The translations under genes were made by a program, and so were the position numbers. Of a DNA stretch of 26,987 nucleotides, positions 1 through 7,732 are shown piece after piece. A model generated the notes under the pieces. That model was not told the origin of the DNA and made no database searches. It worked only from the letters and a program-made list of their open reading frames with translations. Origin of the DNA: Lentisphaeria bacterium (GTDB lineage: Bacteria; Verrucomicrobiota; Lentisphaeria; Oligosphaerales; Oligosphaeraceae); contig JAEDMH010000009.1 of the NCBI GenBank assembly GCA_016303095.1, positions 1-26,987 of the forward strand, written 5' to 3'. Positions within the stretch are counted from its first letter, which is position 1. Every line of letters starts with the position of its first letter.

Positions 1-2
1 TT

Positions 3-50
3 CTAGATTTCTAGATTTCTAGATTTCTAGATTTCTAGATTTCTAGATTT
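3..50. repeat. CTAG-rich tandem repeat, six 8-bp units
   Basis: Six perfect tandem copies of CTAGATTT, followed by a degenerate continuation (CTTGACC then CTCTAG) up to about position 63. CTAG is normally scarce in bacterial DNA, so the density stands out. Similar CTAG tracts close the composite repeats at 13672-13711, 14066-14105 and 26714-26726. This tract is therefore probably the tail of another composite copy that lies mostly outside the window. The following 150 bases, up to the prsW start, show no other gene. Confidence 0.9.
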
Positions 51-218
51 CTTGACCCTCTAGCTTTCTCCCTTGGTGGCATGGGGGAATTGTTTGGGGA
101 AGGCGAAAATCCCATGGGATTGCCTGTAAAAACGGGGGCGGGAACAGGAAGTAAGGAACATGTCTTGTCTGGACATCTGTTTCCTTGCGTCAGAACCTTC
201 TCTTCCCCAGGAGCCACC

Positions 219-1430
219 ATGGCGAATTTCATCTTTCAGTGTCCCCAGTGCGGACAGAGTCTTGAGGCCCAGCAGGAGTGGATTGGCATGCAGACGGTCT
301 GCCCCTATTGCCAGAAGCATGTGACCATCTCCATCCCCCAGAACAATCCCATGCCCGGGGGCACCATGCCCGGGGGCTATCCTGGCGGGGCGTCCATGGG
401 GGGACCGGCTCCCTCCGGGCCCGATAGTACGGAGGCCCTCAAGAATGGGTGGAAGCAGGCCACGGATGCGGCCCTGAAGGGGTTGGACATGGAGACGCTC
501 CAGGTGAAGGGGATTTCCGGCTTTTTCGGTCAGCTCTTCAAGCATCACACCTGGGAGGAGACGGAAAACCTCTGCTGCGTGGGAAGTCCCGCCACCACCC
601 CTCCTCTCTCCGCCATTCCCACGACCTGGCCCACCCCCTGGCTTTTCCTCCGAGTCGTCGCCGTCACTCTCATCGCCGCATTCCTCCTGGTCTGGCGACT
701 AGAGGATATTGGAGAAAATGCTTTTTTCCCCTTTTTGCTGACGGGAATCGTGGGATTGCAGTGTGCCGTGATGCTGCTTTTCTGGGAGATGAACGCCCCC
801 CGGAACATCTCTCTGATCCAGGTGGGGAAAGGCATGGTCATCGGCGGCTTCCTGAGCATTTTCTTTACCCTTTTCTTCCAAAAATTCCTTGACTATGAAA
901 ATCCGATTTGGGCGGGGCCGGTGGAGGAGACGATGAAATTGCTGGCCCTCTGCTTCTTTGCGGGGAACAAGCGGTATCCCTACAAAATCAACGGTCTGAT
1001 TCTGGGGGCCGCTGTGGGAACGGGCTTCGCCATCCTGGAAGACGGAGGGTACTTCTTTAGGAGCCTCATTGGAGAGAGTGTCGGAAGCGCTGTGGGGACC
1101 ATGTGGACTCGGGCGCCCCTTTCCCTTGTTGGCCATGCCCTGTTTACGGCTCTGGTGGGCGCCGGCTTCTGGCGAGTCAAGGAACTCCAGATTCCCCTGG
1201 TGAACAAGATCTTCAGCGCAAAGTTCCTGGTTCCCTTCATCGTGGGGGTGGGGCTCCACATGTTCCGCAACAGCGAACTGCTGGAGGATGAAGTGCTTCT
1301 GAAGTGGGGAATCATGTTTGTGGTGGGGTACTTCTTCGTCCTGGTGTTTTTGCAGGAGGGACTGAAGGAGATTTGGATGCTGAAGAAGAATGCGGAGGCC
1401 TTCCAAGGCGCAGGAGGGGCGCAGCGGTAG
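219..1430 (+). CDS. PrsW-type intramembrane protease with N-terminal zinc ribbon
   Basis: Predicted polytopic membrane protein of 403 residues in the PrsW family of intramembrane proteases (in Bacillus, PrsW cleaves an anti-sigma factor). The start at 219 has AGGAG five bases upstream and opens directly into a zinc ribbon with Cys8, Cys11, Cys28 and Cys31. A Gly/Pro/Met-rich linker (about residues 45-70) and a soluble stretch follow, and the rest is hydrophobic helices. Family motifs seen are Glu236-Glu237 with Lys240 (EETMK), a second acidic pair Glu274-Asp275 (GFAILED) and His306 in a GHAL segment. In PrsW proteins these acidic and histidine residues are in the proposed active site. The substrate is unknown and no sigma or anti-sigma gene lies beside it. 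The zinc ribbon may serve recognition or regulation (inference). A longer in-frame opening to position 81 is less likely, because it adds an unstructured extension before the ribbon. Confidence 0.82.
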   Translation: MANFIFQCPQCGQSLEAQQEWIGMQTVCPYCQKHVTISIPQNNPMPGGTMPGGYPGGASMGGPAPSGPDSTEALKNGWKQATDAALKGLDMETLQVKGISGFFGQLFKHHTWEETENLCCVGSPATTPPLSAIPTTWPTPWLFLRVVAVTLIAAFLLVWRLEDIGENAFFPFLLTGIVGLQCAVMLLFWEMNAPRNISLIQVGKGMVIGGFLSIFFTLFFQKFLDYENPIWAGPVEETMKLLALCFFAGNKRYPYKINGLILGAAVGTGFAILEDGGYFFRSLIGESVGSAVGTMWTRAPLSLVGHALFTALVGAGFWRVKELQIPLVNKIFSAKFLVPFIVGVGLHMFRNSELLEDEVLLKWGIMFVVGYFFVLVFLQEGLKEIWMLKKNAEAFQGAGGAQR

Positions 1431-1546
1431 GGGGAATGTGAGGAATCGGGGAGAGGAGAGGGCAGAATCCAGGGAATAGGCTATCTTTTCCCTTGGCCTT
1501 TTTTCTCCCTCTTCCCTCTTTTGGATTTCCTTCCCCTCCCTTCCTC

Positions 1547-3151
1547 ATGCCCCGTTTTTTCCGTCTTCTTCCCCTGTGCGGTGTTCTGCTTCTTTTGGGA
1601 GCATGCACCACGGAACAGCGTCTGGCGCGGTTGGACGGAAATGTGGCCCGGCTTTTGGGGGAGGCCACGGTGCCGGCTCTAGGGGAGGGGGCGTCGCCGG
1701 AGAGGGTGTCCATTGACGACTATCATCCCTGGCGTCCTGGTGAGGGGGAGGAATCCGGGGTTGTTGTGGATTTGCGGGGGGCTTTGGAACTGGCGGCCAA
1801 GCATAGCCGGAGTTACCAGAATGCCCGGGAGACTCTGTATCAGAGCGCCCTTTCCCTGGTGGCCCAGCAGCATCTCTGGGCGTGGAACCCCACCCACAAC
1901 CTCTCGACCCTCTTCCGCACCCGCCAGAGTCCGGAGTCGGAGAGCCTCTTCTCCACGGAGGAATCCCTGGGATTCACCAAGCGCCTGGCGGCGGGGGGAC
2001 GCCTCACAGGCTCCCTGGCCCTCTCCACTCTCCGCTATTGCAGCGGAGATCGTTCGGTGAACATGGGCACGCTGGCCTCCCTGACCCTCACCCAGCCTCT
2101 GCTGGCCGGCGCGGGAAAGCTGGTGGCCCGGGAACCCCTCACCCAGGCGGAACGAAATCTGGTCTACGCTCTCCGAAATTATGTGCGCACCCGGAAATCC
2201 CTCCTCCTGGACATTGCGGAAAAGTATTACAACGTGCTGAATGCCGAAGCGGATCTCCAAATCGGAGAGATGAGCTATGAGAGTCTGAAGTATTCCCAGG
2301 AGCGTTCCCTGGCCATGAGCGAGGGAGGACGGGTCACCCAGATCGATGTGGACCAGGCGCGGCAACGCCTCCTGACGGCGGAATCCAATCTGGTCTCCTA
2401 TCGGGAGGCCATCCAAAATGCCAAGGATGCCCTGAAGGTGGCCCTGGCCATGCCTCTAGAGACGGAACTCTCCGTCAGCCAGCAGGATTTGACCATTCTC
2501 CTCACCTCTCCCTTGCCAGAACCCGCCTTCAACTTGGAGGAGGCGGTGGCCAAAGCCCTCCAAAAACGCCTGGATCTGGCCAATGCCCGAGATGCCCTGG
2601 AGGACGCCCGACGGGCGGTGGAGATCGCCCGGGATGCCATGGGGATGAAGCTGGATTTGACCCTCTCCGCCAGCGCCCGGGGCACCCAGGGAAACCGCCT
2701 CCACGCCCCCCGGGTGGGCAAGGCGGAGTATTCCGCCGGATTGGAGGCGGATCTTCCCCTGGATCGCACCACCGAGGCCATCGCCCTGCGGCGAGCCATG
2801 ATCGCCCTGGGACGCCAGGAACGGGAATTGGCCCAGAGCCAGGAGGAGGTCACCCAGTCCCTCCGACGCACCTGGAATACCCTGCGCTCCTATGGCCAGC
2901 GCATCGCCATCCAGAAACTCTCCGTCACCCTGGCGGAAAAGCGGGTGGAAAACACCCGGATGCTCTTTGAGGACGGACGCATCGCCATCCGGGAATACCT
3001 GGATGCCCAGGACGACCTCTCCAATGCCCGCAATTCCCTGACCCGACAGCTGGTCAGCCATCGCATCTGCTGGCTCCAACTCCTCCATCAGCTGGAGGAA
3101 CTGCCCGTGGATCCCGATACCCTCTGGTGCACCCAGATGGAAATGCCCTGA
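1547..3151 (+). CDS. TolC/OEP-family outer-membrane efflux lipoprotein
   Basis: Outer-membrane channel of a tripartite exporter, 534 residues, with two outer-membrane efflux protein (OEP) repeats. The start at 1547 gives a basic N-terminus, a hydrophobic core and a lipobox LLGAC with Cys20, so the mature protein should be lipid-anchored as in OprM/NodT-type channels. A TTG start 54 bases upstream would bury the signal peptide and is less likely. No clear Shine-Dalgarno site precedes 1547. The body is rich in long amphipathic helices typical of TolC: Ala, Leu, Arg and Glu-rich blocks around residues 200-300 and 370-500, with segments such as ARQRLLTAESNL and YLDAQDDLSNARNSL that match the family pattern. 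It is first in a four-gene run with adaptor, ATPase and permease, separated from the adaptor by 35 bases. The exported compound cannot be told. Confidence 0.88.
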   Translation: MPRFFRLLPLCGVLLLLGACTTEQRLARLDGNVARLLGEATVPALGEGASPERVSIDDYHPWRPGEGEESGVVVDLRGALELAAKHSRSYQNARETLYQSALSLVAQQHLWAWNPTHNLSTLFRTRQSPESESLFSTEESLGFTKRLAAGGRLTGSLALSTLRYCSGDRSVNMGTLASLTLTQPLLAGAGKLVAREPLTQAERNLVYALRNYVRTRKSLLLDIAEKYYNVLNAEADLQIGEMSYESLKYSQERSLAMSEGGRVTQIDVDQARQRLLTAESNLVSYREAIQNAKDALKVALAMPLETELSVSQQDLTILLTSPLPEPAFNLEEAVAKALQKRLDLANARDALEDARRAVEIARDAMGMKLDLTLSASARGTQGNRLHAPRVGKAEYSAGLEADLPLDRTTEAIALRRAMIALGRQERELAQSQEEVTQSLRRTWNTLRSYGQRIAIQKLSVTLAEKRVENTRMLFEDGRIAIREYLDAQDDLSNARNSLTRQLVSHRICWLQLLHQLEELPVDPDTLWCTQMEMP

Positions 3152-3186
3152 TCCCCTCTCCTGCGCCCCTAGGAAATCTCCACACC

Positions 3187-4752
3187 ATGGCACGACGCCT
3201 CTCCCTTGCTCTCCCCCTCTCCCTCCTCTTGACCCTCCTGCTGGCCTCCTCCTGCCGCCCCAAGGGGGCCGCTGCCGGCCAGGAACTCTATGCCGTCACC
3301 CGGGGCGCCCTGGACATCACGGTGCTGGCCAGCGGCAGCGTGGAGACGGCCCGCTCCACCAACATTCTCCAGAAGGTGGGCAAGCCTGCCAAGATTGTCA
3401 CCATTGTGCCGGAGGGGACCTTGGTGACGGAGGAGGATGTGGCGAAGGGGACGGTGCTGGTGCAGTTTGACGCCAAGGACATGGAGGATCAGCTCTACGA
3501 ACGGCAGACGGCCTACGAGAATGCCCAGGCCTCGGCGGTGACGGCGGAGGAGACCCTGGCCATCCAGATTTCCGACAACGAGAGCAATGTCCGGAAGGCG
3601 GAATTGGAGGTGCTCTACGCCCATAGCGACTTGCGGAAGCTGGTGGGGGATCAGCTGGCCGCCACCTTCTCCGACCAGGAGCCCCAGGACATTCCCGCTC
3701 TGCTGAACGATCCTTCCCTGGATGGCACCGCAAAACTGAATCTCACCACCTATCTCAGCGACATTGAACTGGCCCAGACCAAGCTGAACCGGGCGGAACA
3801 GACCCTGGAATACACCCGGAAACTCTACGAAAAGCAATTTGTCAGCAAGAACGACTACGAGAACGACCAATTGGACGTGCAGTCCCAGAGCAAATCCCTG
3901 GAGGCCACCCGGGGCAAATACGAGATCTTCCGTCGCTTTGACTTTGAGAAGGACTTTCAGAAGGCGTGGGCCACCTGGCAGGAGTCCCGCCGTTCTTTGG
4001 AGCGCGCCCAGGCCAATGCCAAGATCCGGCTCACCACGGCGGAATCCAAGCTGCGCACCGCCAAGCAGACCCTGGCCCAGGCCAAGAAGCGCCTGGAGGA
4101 AGCCCAGGAGGCCCTCAAGAACTGCACCATCACCGCCACCATGACCGGCATGGTGGTCTACCCCAAATTGCCCCGGTGGGACAACAGCGGCCCCATTCAG
4201 CCGGGAAAGGAGATTCGCAACGAGCAGGTGGTTTTCACCCTGCCGGATCTTTCCCAGATGCAGGTGAAGGTCTCCATTCCCGAAGCCCAGATTGATCTGT
4301 TGGAAGTAGCCCAGAGCGCCCGCATCACCCTGGATGCCATCCCCGGCAAAACCTTCTCCGGGAAGCTCTCCAGCAAAGGCATCCTGCCCAGCGCGGAAGA
4401 CGAATGGCTCAATCCGGACACCAAGGTCTACACGGTGAAGATTGATTTCGACGAATCCGGGAGCCATCTGCGTCCGGGCATGACGGCCACAGTGGAGATT
4501 CTCATTCGCCGTCTGGAGGATGTGCTCTTCGTGCCCATCCAGGCGGTGCAGACCGACGGGGAGGGGCGGCATCGGTGCATTCTGGCCAATGGGGAGAGCC
4601 GTCTGGTGTCCCTGGGAGAGCGGAACCGTTCCTTTGTGGAGGTGCGCCAGGGATTGGCGCAGGGGGAGCAGATCCTCATGTGTCCTCCGGAGGCTTCGGG
4701 GGAGCAGGAGGAGAAGGGCGAGGCCGCCGGCGGGGAGGAGACGGCCCCATGA
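3187..4752 (+). CDS. Periplasmic adaptor (HlyD/MacA family) of ABC efflux pump, lipoprotein
   Basis: Membrane fusion protein of 521 residues linking the inner-membrane ABC pump to the outer-membrane channel. The start at 3187 gives a signal peptide ending LLLASSC, with Cys23 as a likely (slightly non-standard) lipidation site. After a first biotinyl-lipoyl half (about residues 35-100), a very long helical hairpin rich in Gln, Glu, Ala and Lys runs to about residue 310. The second lipoyl half follows (TITATMTGMVVYP), then beta-barrel segments, with LRPGMTATVEI and VLFVPIQAV near residues 425-460. It is longer than E. coli MacA (about 370 residues), mainly in the coiled coil, which suggests a tall adaptor or a wide periplasm (inference). 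Its TGA stop overlaps the ATPase start (ATGA), which indicates translational coupling. The C-terminus is a Glu/Gly-rich tail. Confidence 0.9.
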   Translation: MARRLSLALPLSLLLTLLLASSCRPKGAAAGQELYAVTRGALDITVLASGSVETARSTNILQKVGKPAKIVTIVPEGTLVTEEDVAKGTVLVQFDAKDMEDQLYERQTAYENAQASAVTAEETLAIQISDNESNVRKAELEVLYAHSDLRKLVGDQLAATFSDQEPQDIPALLNDPSLDGTAKLNLTTYLSDIELAQTKLNRAEQTLEYTRKLYEKQFVSKNDYENDQLDVQSQSKSLEATRGKYEIFRRFDFEKDFQKAWATWQESRRSLERAQANAKIRLTTAESKLRTAKQTLAQAKKRLEEAQEALKNCTITATMTGMVVYPKLPRWDNSGPIQPGKEIRNEQVVFTLPDLSQMQVKVSIPEAQIDLLEVAQSARITLDAIPGKTFSGKLSSKGILPSAEDEWLNPDTKVYTVKIDFDESGSHLRPGMTATVEILIRRLEDVLFVPIQAVQTDGEGRHRCILANGESRLVSLGERNRSFVEVRQGLAQGEQILMCPPEASGEQEEKGEAAGGEETAP

Positions 4753-5465
4753 GCCAGGCGTCAGCGGAAGCGGCCTCCTCCTCCCGGGAAGTCCTGCGGG
4801 TGGAGGAGCTGCGAAAGGAGTTTCCCATGGGGGACACGGTGGTGAAGGCCCTGTGCGGCATCTCCTTTTCCATGGAGAAGGGGGACTACCTCTCCATCAT
4901 GGGCACCTCAGGCTCCGGAAAATCCACCCTCCTGAGCATCCTGGGATGCCTGGACACCCCCTCCTCGGGAGAGTACTATCTAGAGGGGGTGAAGGTCTCC
5001 CGCATGAATGACCGCCAGCTCTCCCATGTGCGGGGATGCAAATTTGGCTTTGTCTTCCAGTCCTTCAATCTGATTCCCCAATTGACCGTGCTGGAGAACA
5101 TTGAGGTGCCCCTCTTCTATCAGGGATGGCGGGAGGAAGAGAGCCGCCGCCGCTCCCGGGAACTGGCCAAGATGGTGGGCCTGGAACACCGCATGGAACA
5201 TCGCCCCGCCGAACTCTCCGGGGGACAGCGCCAAAGGGTGGCCATCGCCCGGGCCCTGGCCAACGATCCCGCCATGATCTTCGCCGACGAACCCACGGGA
5301 AATCTGGACCATGCCACGGGATTGGAGATCATGCGGGTGCTGGACGACCTGGCCGCCCAAGGACGCTCCATCATTCTGGTGACCCACGAACGGGCCATCG
5401 CCGAACACGCCGGCCGTATCCTCTGGCTCCAGGATGGCGCCATCGCCAAGGATGAACGACGATAG
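4749..5465 (+). CDS. ABC transporter ATPase, MacB/LolD type
   Basis: ATP-hydrolysing subunit of the exporter, 238 residues, cytoplasmic. All motifs of an active ABC ATPase are present: Walker A at residues 52-60 (GTSGSGKST), Q-loop with FVFQSFNLIPQLTVLEN, signature LSGGQRQRVAIARAL, Walker B MIFADEPTGNLD and switch histidine in LVTHE. The Q-loop and Walker B wording is characteristic of the MacB/LolD/FtsE group, which works with FtsX-fold permeases by mechanotransmission. The ATG lies inside the stop of the adaptor gene (four-base overlap). The permease begins 15 bases after the stop with its own AGGAAGG site. The ATPase is therefore separate from the permease, unlike the fused E. coli MacB. 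A much longer upstream opening in this frame is only an overlap with the adaptor gene. Confidence 0.95.
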   Translation: MSQASAEAASSSREVLRVEELRKEFPMGDTVVKALCGISFSMEKGDYLSIMGTSGSGKSTLLSILGCLDTPSSGEYYLEGVKVSRMNDRQLSHVRGCKFGFVFQSFNLIPQLTVLENIEVPLFYQGWREEESRRRSRELAKMVGLEHRMEHRPAELSGGQRQRVAIARALANDPAMIFADEPTGNLDHATGLEIMRVLDDLAAQGRSIILVTHERAIAEHAGRILWLQDGAIAKDERR

Positions 5466-5480
5466 CAGAGGAAGGAAACC

Positions 5481-6776
5481 ATGGTGAGCCCCCTTTTCTA
5501 TAACTTCCGACGCATTGTCCGTCTGGGCATGGAAAGCATCGTGGAGCACAAGCTCCGCAGCTTCCTCACCATGCTGGGCATCATCTTCGGCGTGGGCAGC
5601 GTCATCGGCATGCTGGCCATTGGAGAGGGCGCCTCCCACGAAGCCCGGGAGCAAATCCGCAGCCTGGGAAGCAAGAATATCATCATCCGCTCCGTGAAAC
5701 CCCCGGAGGACGGAGGCGGAAAGGGACGGGGCATGCGCTCCCTCCTGACCTCCTACGGCCTGAAATACGACGACGCCCTCCGCCTCCGGGAACTCTTCCC
5801 CCGGGTGCAAATCCACATCCCCGCCCGGGAAATCCAGGGACGGGCCCGCCAAGGGGAACATTCCCTCCCCGTGCGGATCATCGGCACAGTCCCCTGGGCC
5901 ATCCCCCATCCCCGGGAAAATATGCATCAGGGACGCTTCCTGGACGCCCAGGATGTCCGCGCCATGGAAAATGTGGTGGTGCTGAGCCATGAGGCCGCCC
6001 GCCGCCTCTTCCCCCTGACCCCGCCCCTGGGAAAGAATCTCTATCTGGGGGAGCAGGCGTACCAGGTGATCGGCATTCTCAAGGCGCCGGAGGGCGGAAA
6101 GGGGGGGGCAGGAACCTCCCAGGGACAGGCCCGGGAGATCCACCCGGTCTACATCCCCATCACCGCCGCCCGTCGACGCTTCGGAGAGGTGATCATGAAC
6201 CGGGAAAGCGGCTCCATGACCCTGGAAAAGGTGGAACTCCACCAGCTGACCCTCACCGCCCCCACGGAGGAGGAGGTGATTCCCCTGGTGGCCGCCGTGC
6301 GACGCACGCTGCAGCAAACTCACCGAAAGACCGATTTCGAAATCACCGTCCCCCTGGAACTGCTGCGCCAGGCCGAACAGACCAAGCGCATCTTCAATGT
6401 GGTCCTGGGAAGCATCGCCGCCATCAGCCTCCTGGTGGGCGGAATCGGCATCATGAATATCATGCTGGCCAATGTGACGGAGCGCACCCGGGAAATCGGC
6501 ATCCGACGGGCTCTGGGGGCCACCAGGGGACATATCGTGGTGCAATTCCTCACGGAAGCCCTCCTCCTCTCCCTCTGCGGAGGCGTCCTGGGCATCGGAC
6601 TGGGGGTCGCTGTCCCCAAAGTGGTGACCCGCCTGGCGGGACTCACGACCCTGATTCAACCAGATTCCATCCTCCTCGCTTTCTCCATCTCCCTGATGAC
6701 CGGAGTGATCTTCGGGATCTACCCCGCAATCCGCGCCTCCCGACTCTCCCCCATGGAAGCCCTCAGACATGAGTAG
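5481..6776 (+). CDS. MacB-type ABC transporter permease (FtsX domain)
   Basis: Inner-membrane permease of 431 residues with the MacB layout. One transmembrane helix near the N-terminus (about residues 20-45, FLTMLGIIFGVGSVIGML) is followed by a large periplasmic MacB core domain (about 50-300) and three C-terminal helices forming the FtsX domain (about 310-425). The segment GGIGIMNIMLANVTERTREI, followed by GIRRALGA, is the conserved coupling region contacting the ATPase. The C-terminus ends in ASRLSPMEALRHE, a typical FtsX/MacB ending. The start at 5481 has AGGAAGG eight bases upstream. With the three preceding genes it forms a complete MacAB-TolC-like pump. Known relatives export macrolides, peptides or lipoproteins, and the substrate here is undetermined. 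No terminator is visible after it. Confidence 0.94.
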   Translation: MVSPLFYNFRRIVRLGMESIVEHKLRSFLTMLGIIFGVGSVIGMLAIGEGASHEAREQIRSLGSKNIIIRSVKPPEDGGGKGRGMRSLLTSYGLKYDDALRLRELFPRVQIHIPAREIQGRARQGEHSLPVRIIGTVPWAIPHPRENMHQGRFLDAQDVRAMENVVVLSHEAARRLFPLTPPLGKNLYLGEQAYQVIGILKAPEGGKGGAGTSQGQAREIHPVYIPITAARRRFGEVIMNRESGSMTLEKVELHQLTLTAPTEEEVIPLVAAVRRTLQQTHRKTDFEITVPLELLRQAEQTKRIFNVVLGSIAAISLLVGGIGIMNIMLANVTERTREIGIRRALGATRGHIVVQFLTEALLLSLCGGVLGIGLGVAVPKVVTRLAGLTTLIQPDSILLAFSISLMTGVIFGIYPAIRASRLSPMEALRHE

Positions 6777-6898
6777 AACAACCTAAAGCCCTTGCCCAAG
6801 AAGAAAATGCGAATCTTATTCCATGAGGGCATGCCGTCACCTCCCATGGTCCGTTGAAGGGTAAAGTTCTAAACAAGCCGGAAGGAGAACTGGTTACC

Positions 6899-7042
6899 AT
6901 GGTTGATTGGAATCGCTTTTGCATTGATTCTGTCATGATTACCAATCACCACAGAATAGACGAACATGGAAGAAAGGTTTTTTCCATCTCGTTTACAGCG
7001 ACTGAATACGAGAAATATGTGGATTTTATCGATAAGGAGTAA
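6899..7042 (+). CDS. Small ORF of unknown function overlapping vsr
   Basis: A 47-residue reading frame that I do not recognise. The ATG at 6899 is preceded by AAGGAG at 6882-6887 (11-base gap). A TTG at 6854 would give 62 residues. Its TAA shares its last A with the vsr start codon, and the vsr Shine-Dalgarno AAGGAG lies inside its last codons, so the two are probably co-translated. The peptide is mixed charged and aromatic (DWNRFCIDSVMI, then FTATEYEKYVDFIDKE) without a signal peptide or membrane segment. Base composition is lower in GC than the neighbours. It could be a real small protein, an antitoxin-like partner, or the tail of a larger gene lost by deletion (inference). An in-frame stop at 6824-6826 limits how far it extends upstream. 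Confidence 0.45.
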   Translation: MVDWNRFCIDSVMITNHHRIDEHGRKVFSISFTATEYEKYVDFIDKE

Positions 7043-7443
7043 TGGACACGCTGACCCAGGAAAAACGTAGTGACGTCATGAGCCGGATTCGGTCGAAGGA
7101 CACGAAGCCGGAGATGCTTGTTCGTCGCCATCTGCACGCCATGGGGTTCCGCTTCCGTCTTCATTCGTCCAAGCTGCCTGGACATCCTGACATCGTTCTT
7201 CCAAAGTGGCACACGGTGATCTTCGTGAACGGATGCTTCTGGCATCGCCATGAAGGATGCAAGGCTGCCAGCACGCCCAAATCCAATGTTGAATACTGGA
7301 ATGGGAAATTCGAGAGGAACGTGGCAAGGGACAGGCAGGAGCACGCGGCATGGGAGGCGGCTGGCTGGCGTGTGATCGTGCTATGGGAATGCGAAGTAAA
7401 AAAGCGATTGGAATTTTTGCCTGAGCTTATTCAGAAGAGGTGA
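7042..7443 (+). CDS. vsr: Very short patch repair endonuclease Vsr
   Basis: DNA mismatch endonuclease of 133 residues that nicks next to T:G mismatches produced by deamination of 5-methylcytosine. Family features are seen: an N-terminal RSDVMSRIRSKDTKPE block, the metal-binding Asp50 in GHPDIVLP, the core VIFVNGCFWHRHEGC with Cys65, His68, His70 and Cys73 as probable zinc or active-site residues, a YWNGKFERNVARDR helix, and WRVIVLWECEV near the end with another Cys. The position of E. coli His64 is Asn63 here. Length matches the family (about 130-150). Vsr genes usually sit beside a cytosine-C5 methyltransferase. None is in this window, so this is an orphan, in a patch with lower GC than its surroundings, which suggests horizontal gain. 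Confidence 0.93.
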   Translation: MDTLTQEKRSDVMSRIRSKDTKPEMLVRRHLHAMGFRFRLHSSKLPGHPDIVLPKWHTVIFVNGCFWHRHEGCKAASTPKSNVEYWNGKFERNVARDRQEHAAWEAAGWRVIVLWECEVKKRLEFLPELIQKR

Positions 7444-7732
7444 ATGTTCGCAAAGGTATATAGTCCCCCGTTAACGTAAGGCATGAAACCAAGTGGGGTT
7501 TCCATGCCCACGATGAGTAAACGACGATAAACAAGAAGCTTCTCGAACCGGACTGTCAGAGATAGGGCGACGGGACGATTGTGATCGTTTTCCCTAAGAA
7601 GGGTATTCCAGCAAACCAAGGAGGTAGCCTCTCCTTGAGGGGGAGTGCACTTTTGGCGATACGGGGGGCTCGTTGGCGAATTGGCCGTCGGTGAGGAGTG
7701 AGGGAGGATCCTGTTGTTGTTTTTTTGCTGTC
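7444..7732. other. Hairpin-rich non-coding stretch between vsr and mraY
   Basis: No convincing gene. Several short inverted repeats lie close together: 7480-7490 with 7497-7508 (11-bp stem with one bulge, loop AAGTGG), 7575-7579 with 7584-7588, 7592-7595 with 7600-7603, and 7617-7623 with 7631-7637. A CGTTAACG palindrome lies near 7470. On the minus strand one frame is open from about 7620 into the end of vsr and reads like protein (FEKLLVYRRLLIVGMETPLG), but it has no start of its own and shares the mraY end in another frame. It may be a decayed gene fragment or a structured RNA. The first hairpin could end vsr transcription but lacks a T-run. Confidence 0.4.

Noticed and set aside
4980..6770. 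Long minus-strand open frame opposite the ABC ATPase and permease
   Set aside because: It mirrors the codon bias of well-supported genes and is rich in His/Gly/Asp, which is typical of antisense translation.
4749..6776. Frameshifted MacB (ATPase and permease fused in E. coli)
   Set aside because: The permease has its own ATG and a good AGGAAGG site after a 15-base gap, and both proteins are complete. Split MacB systems are common.
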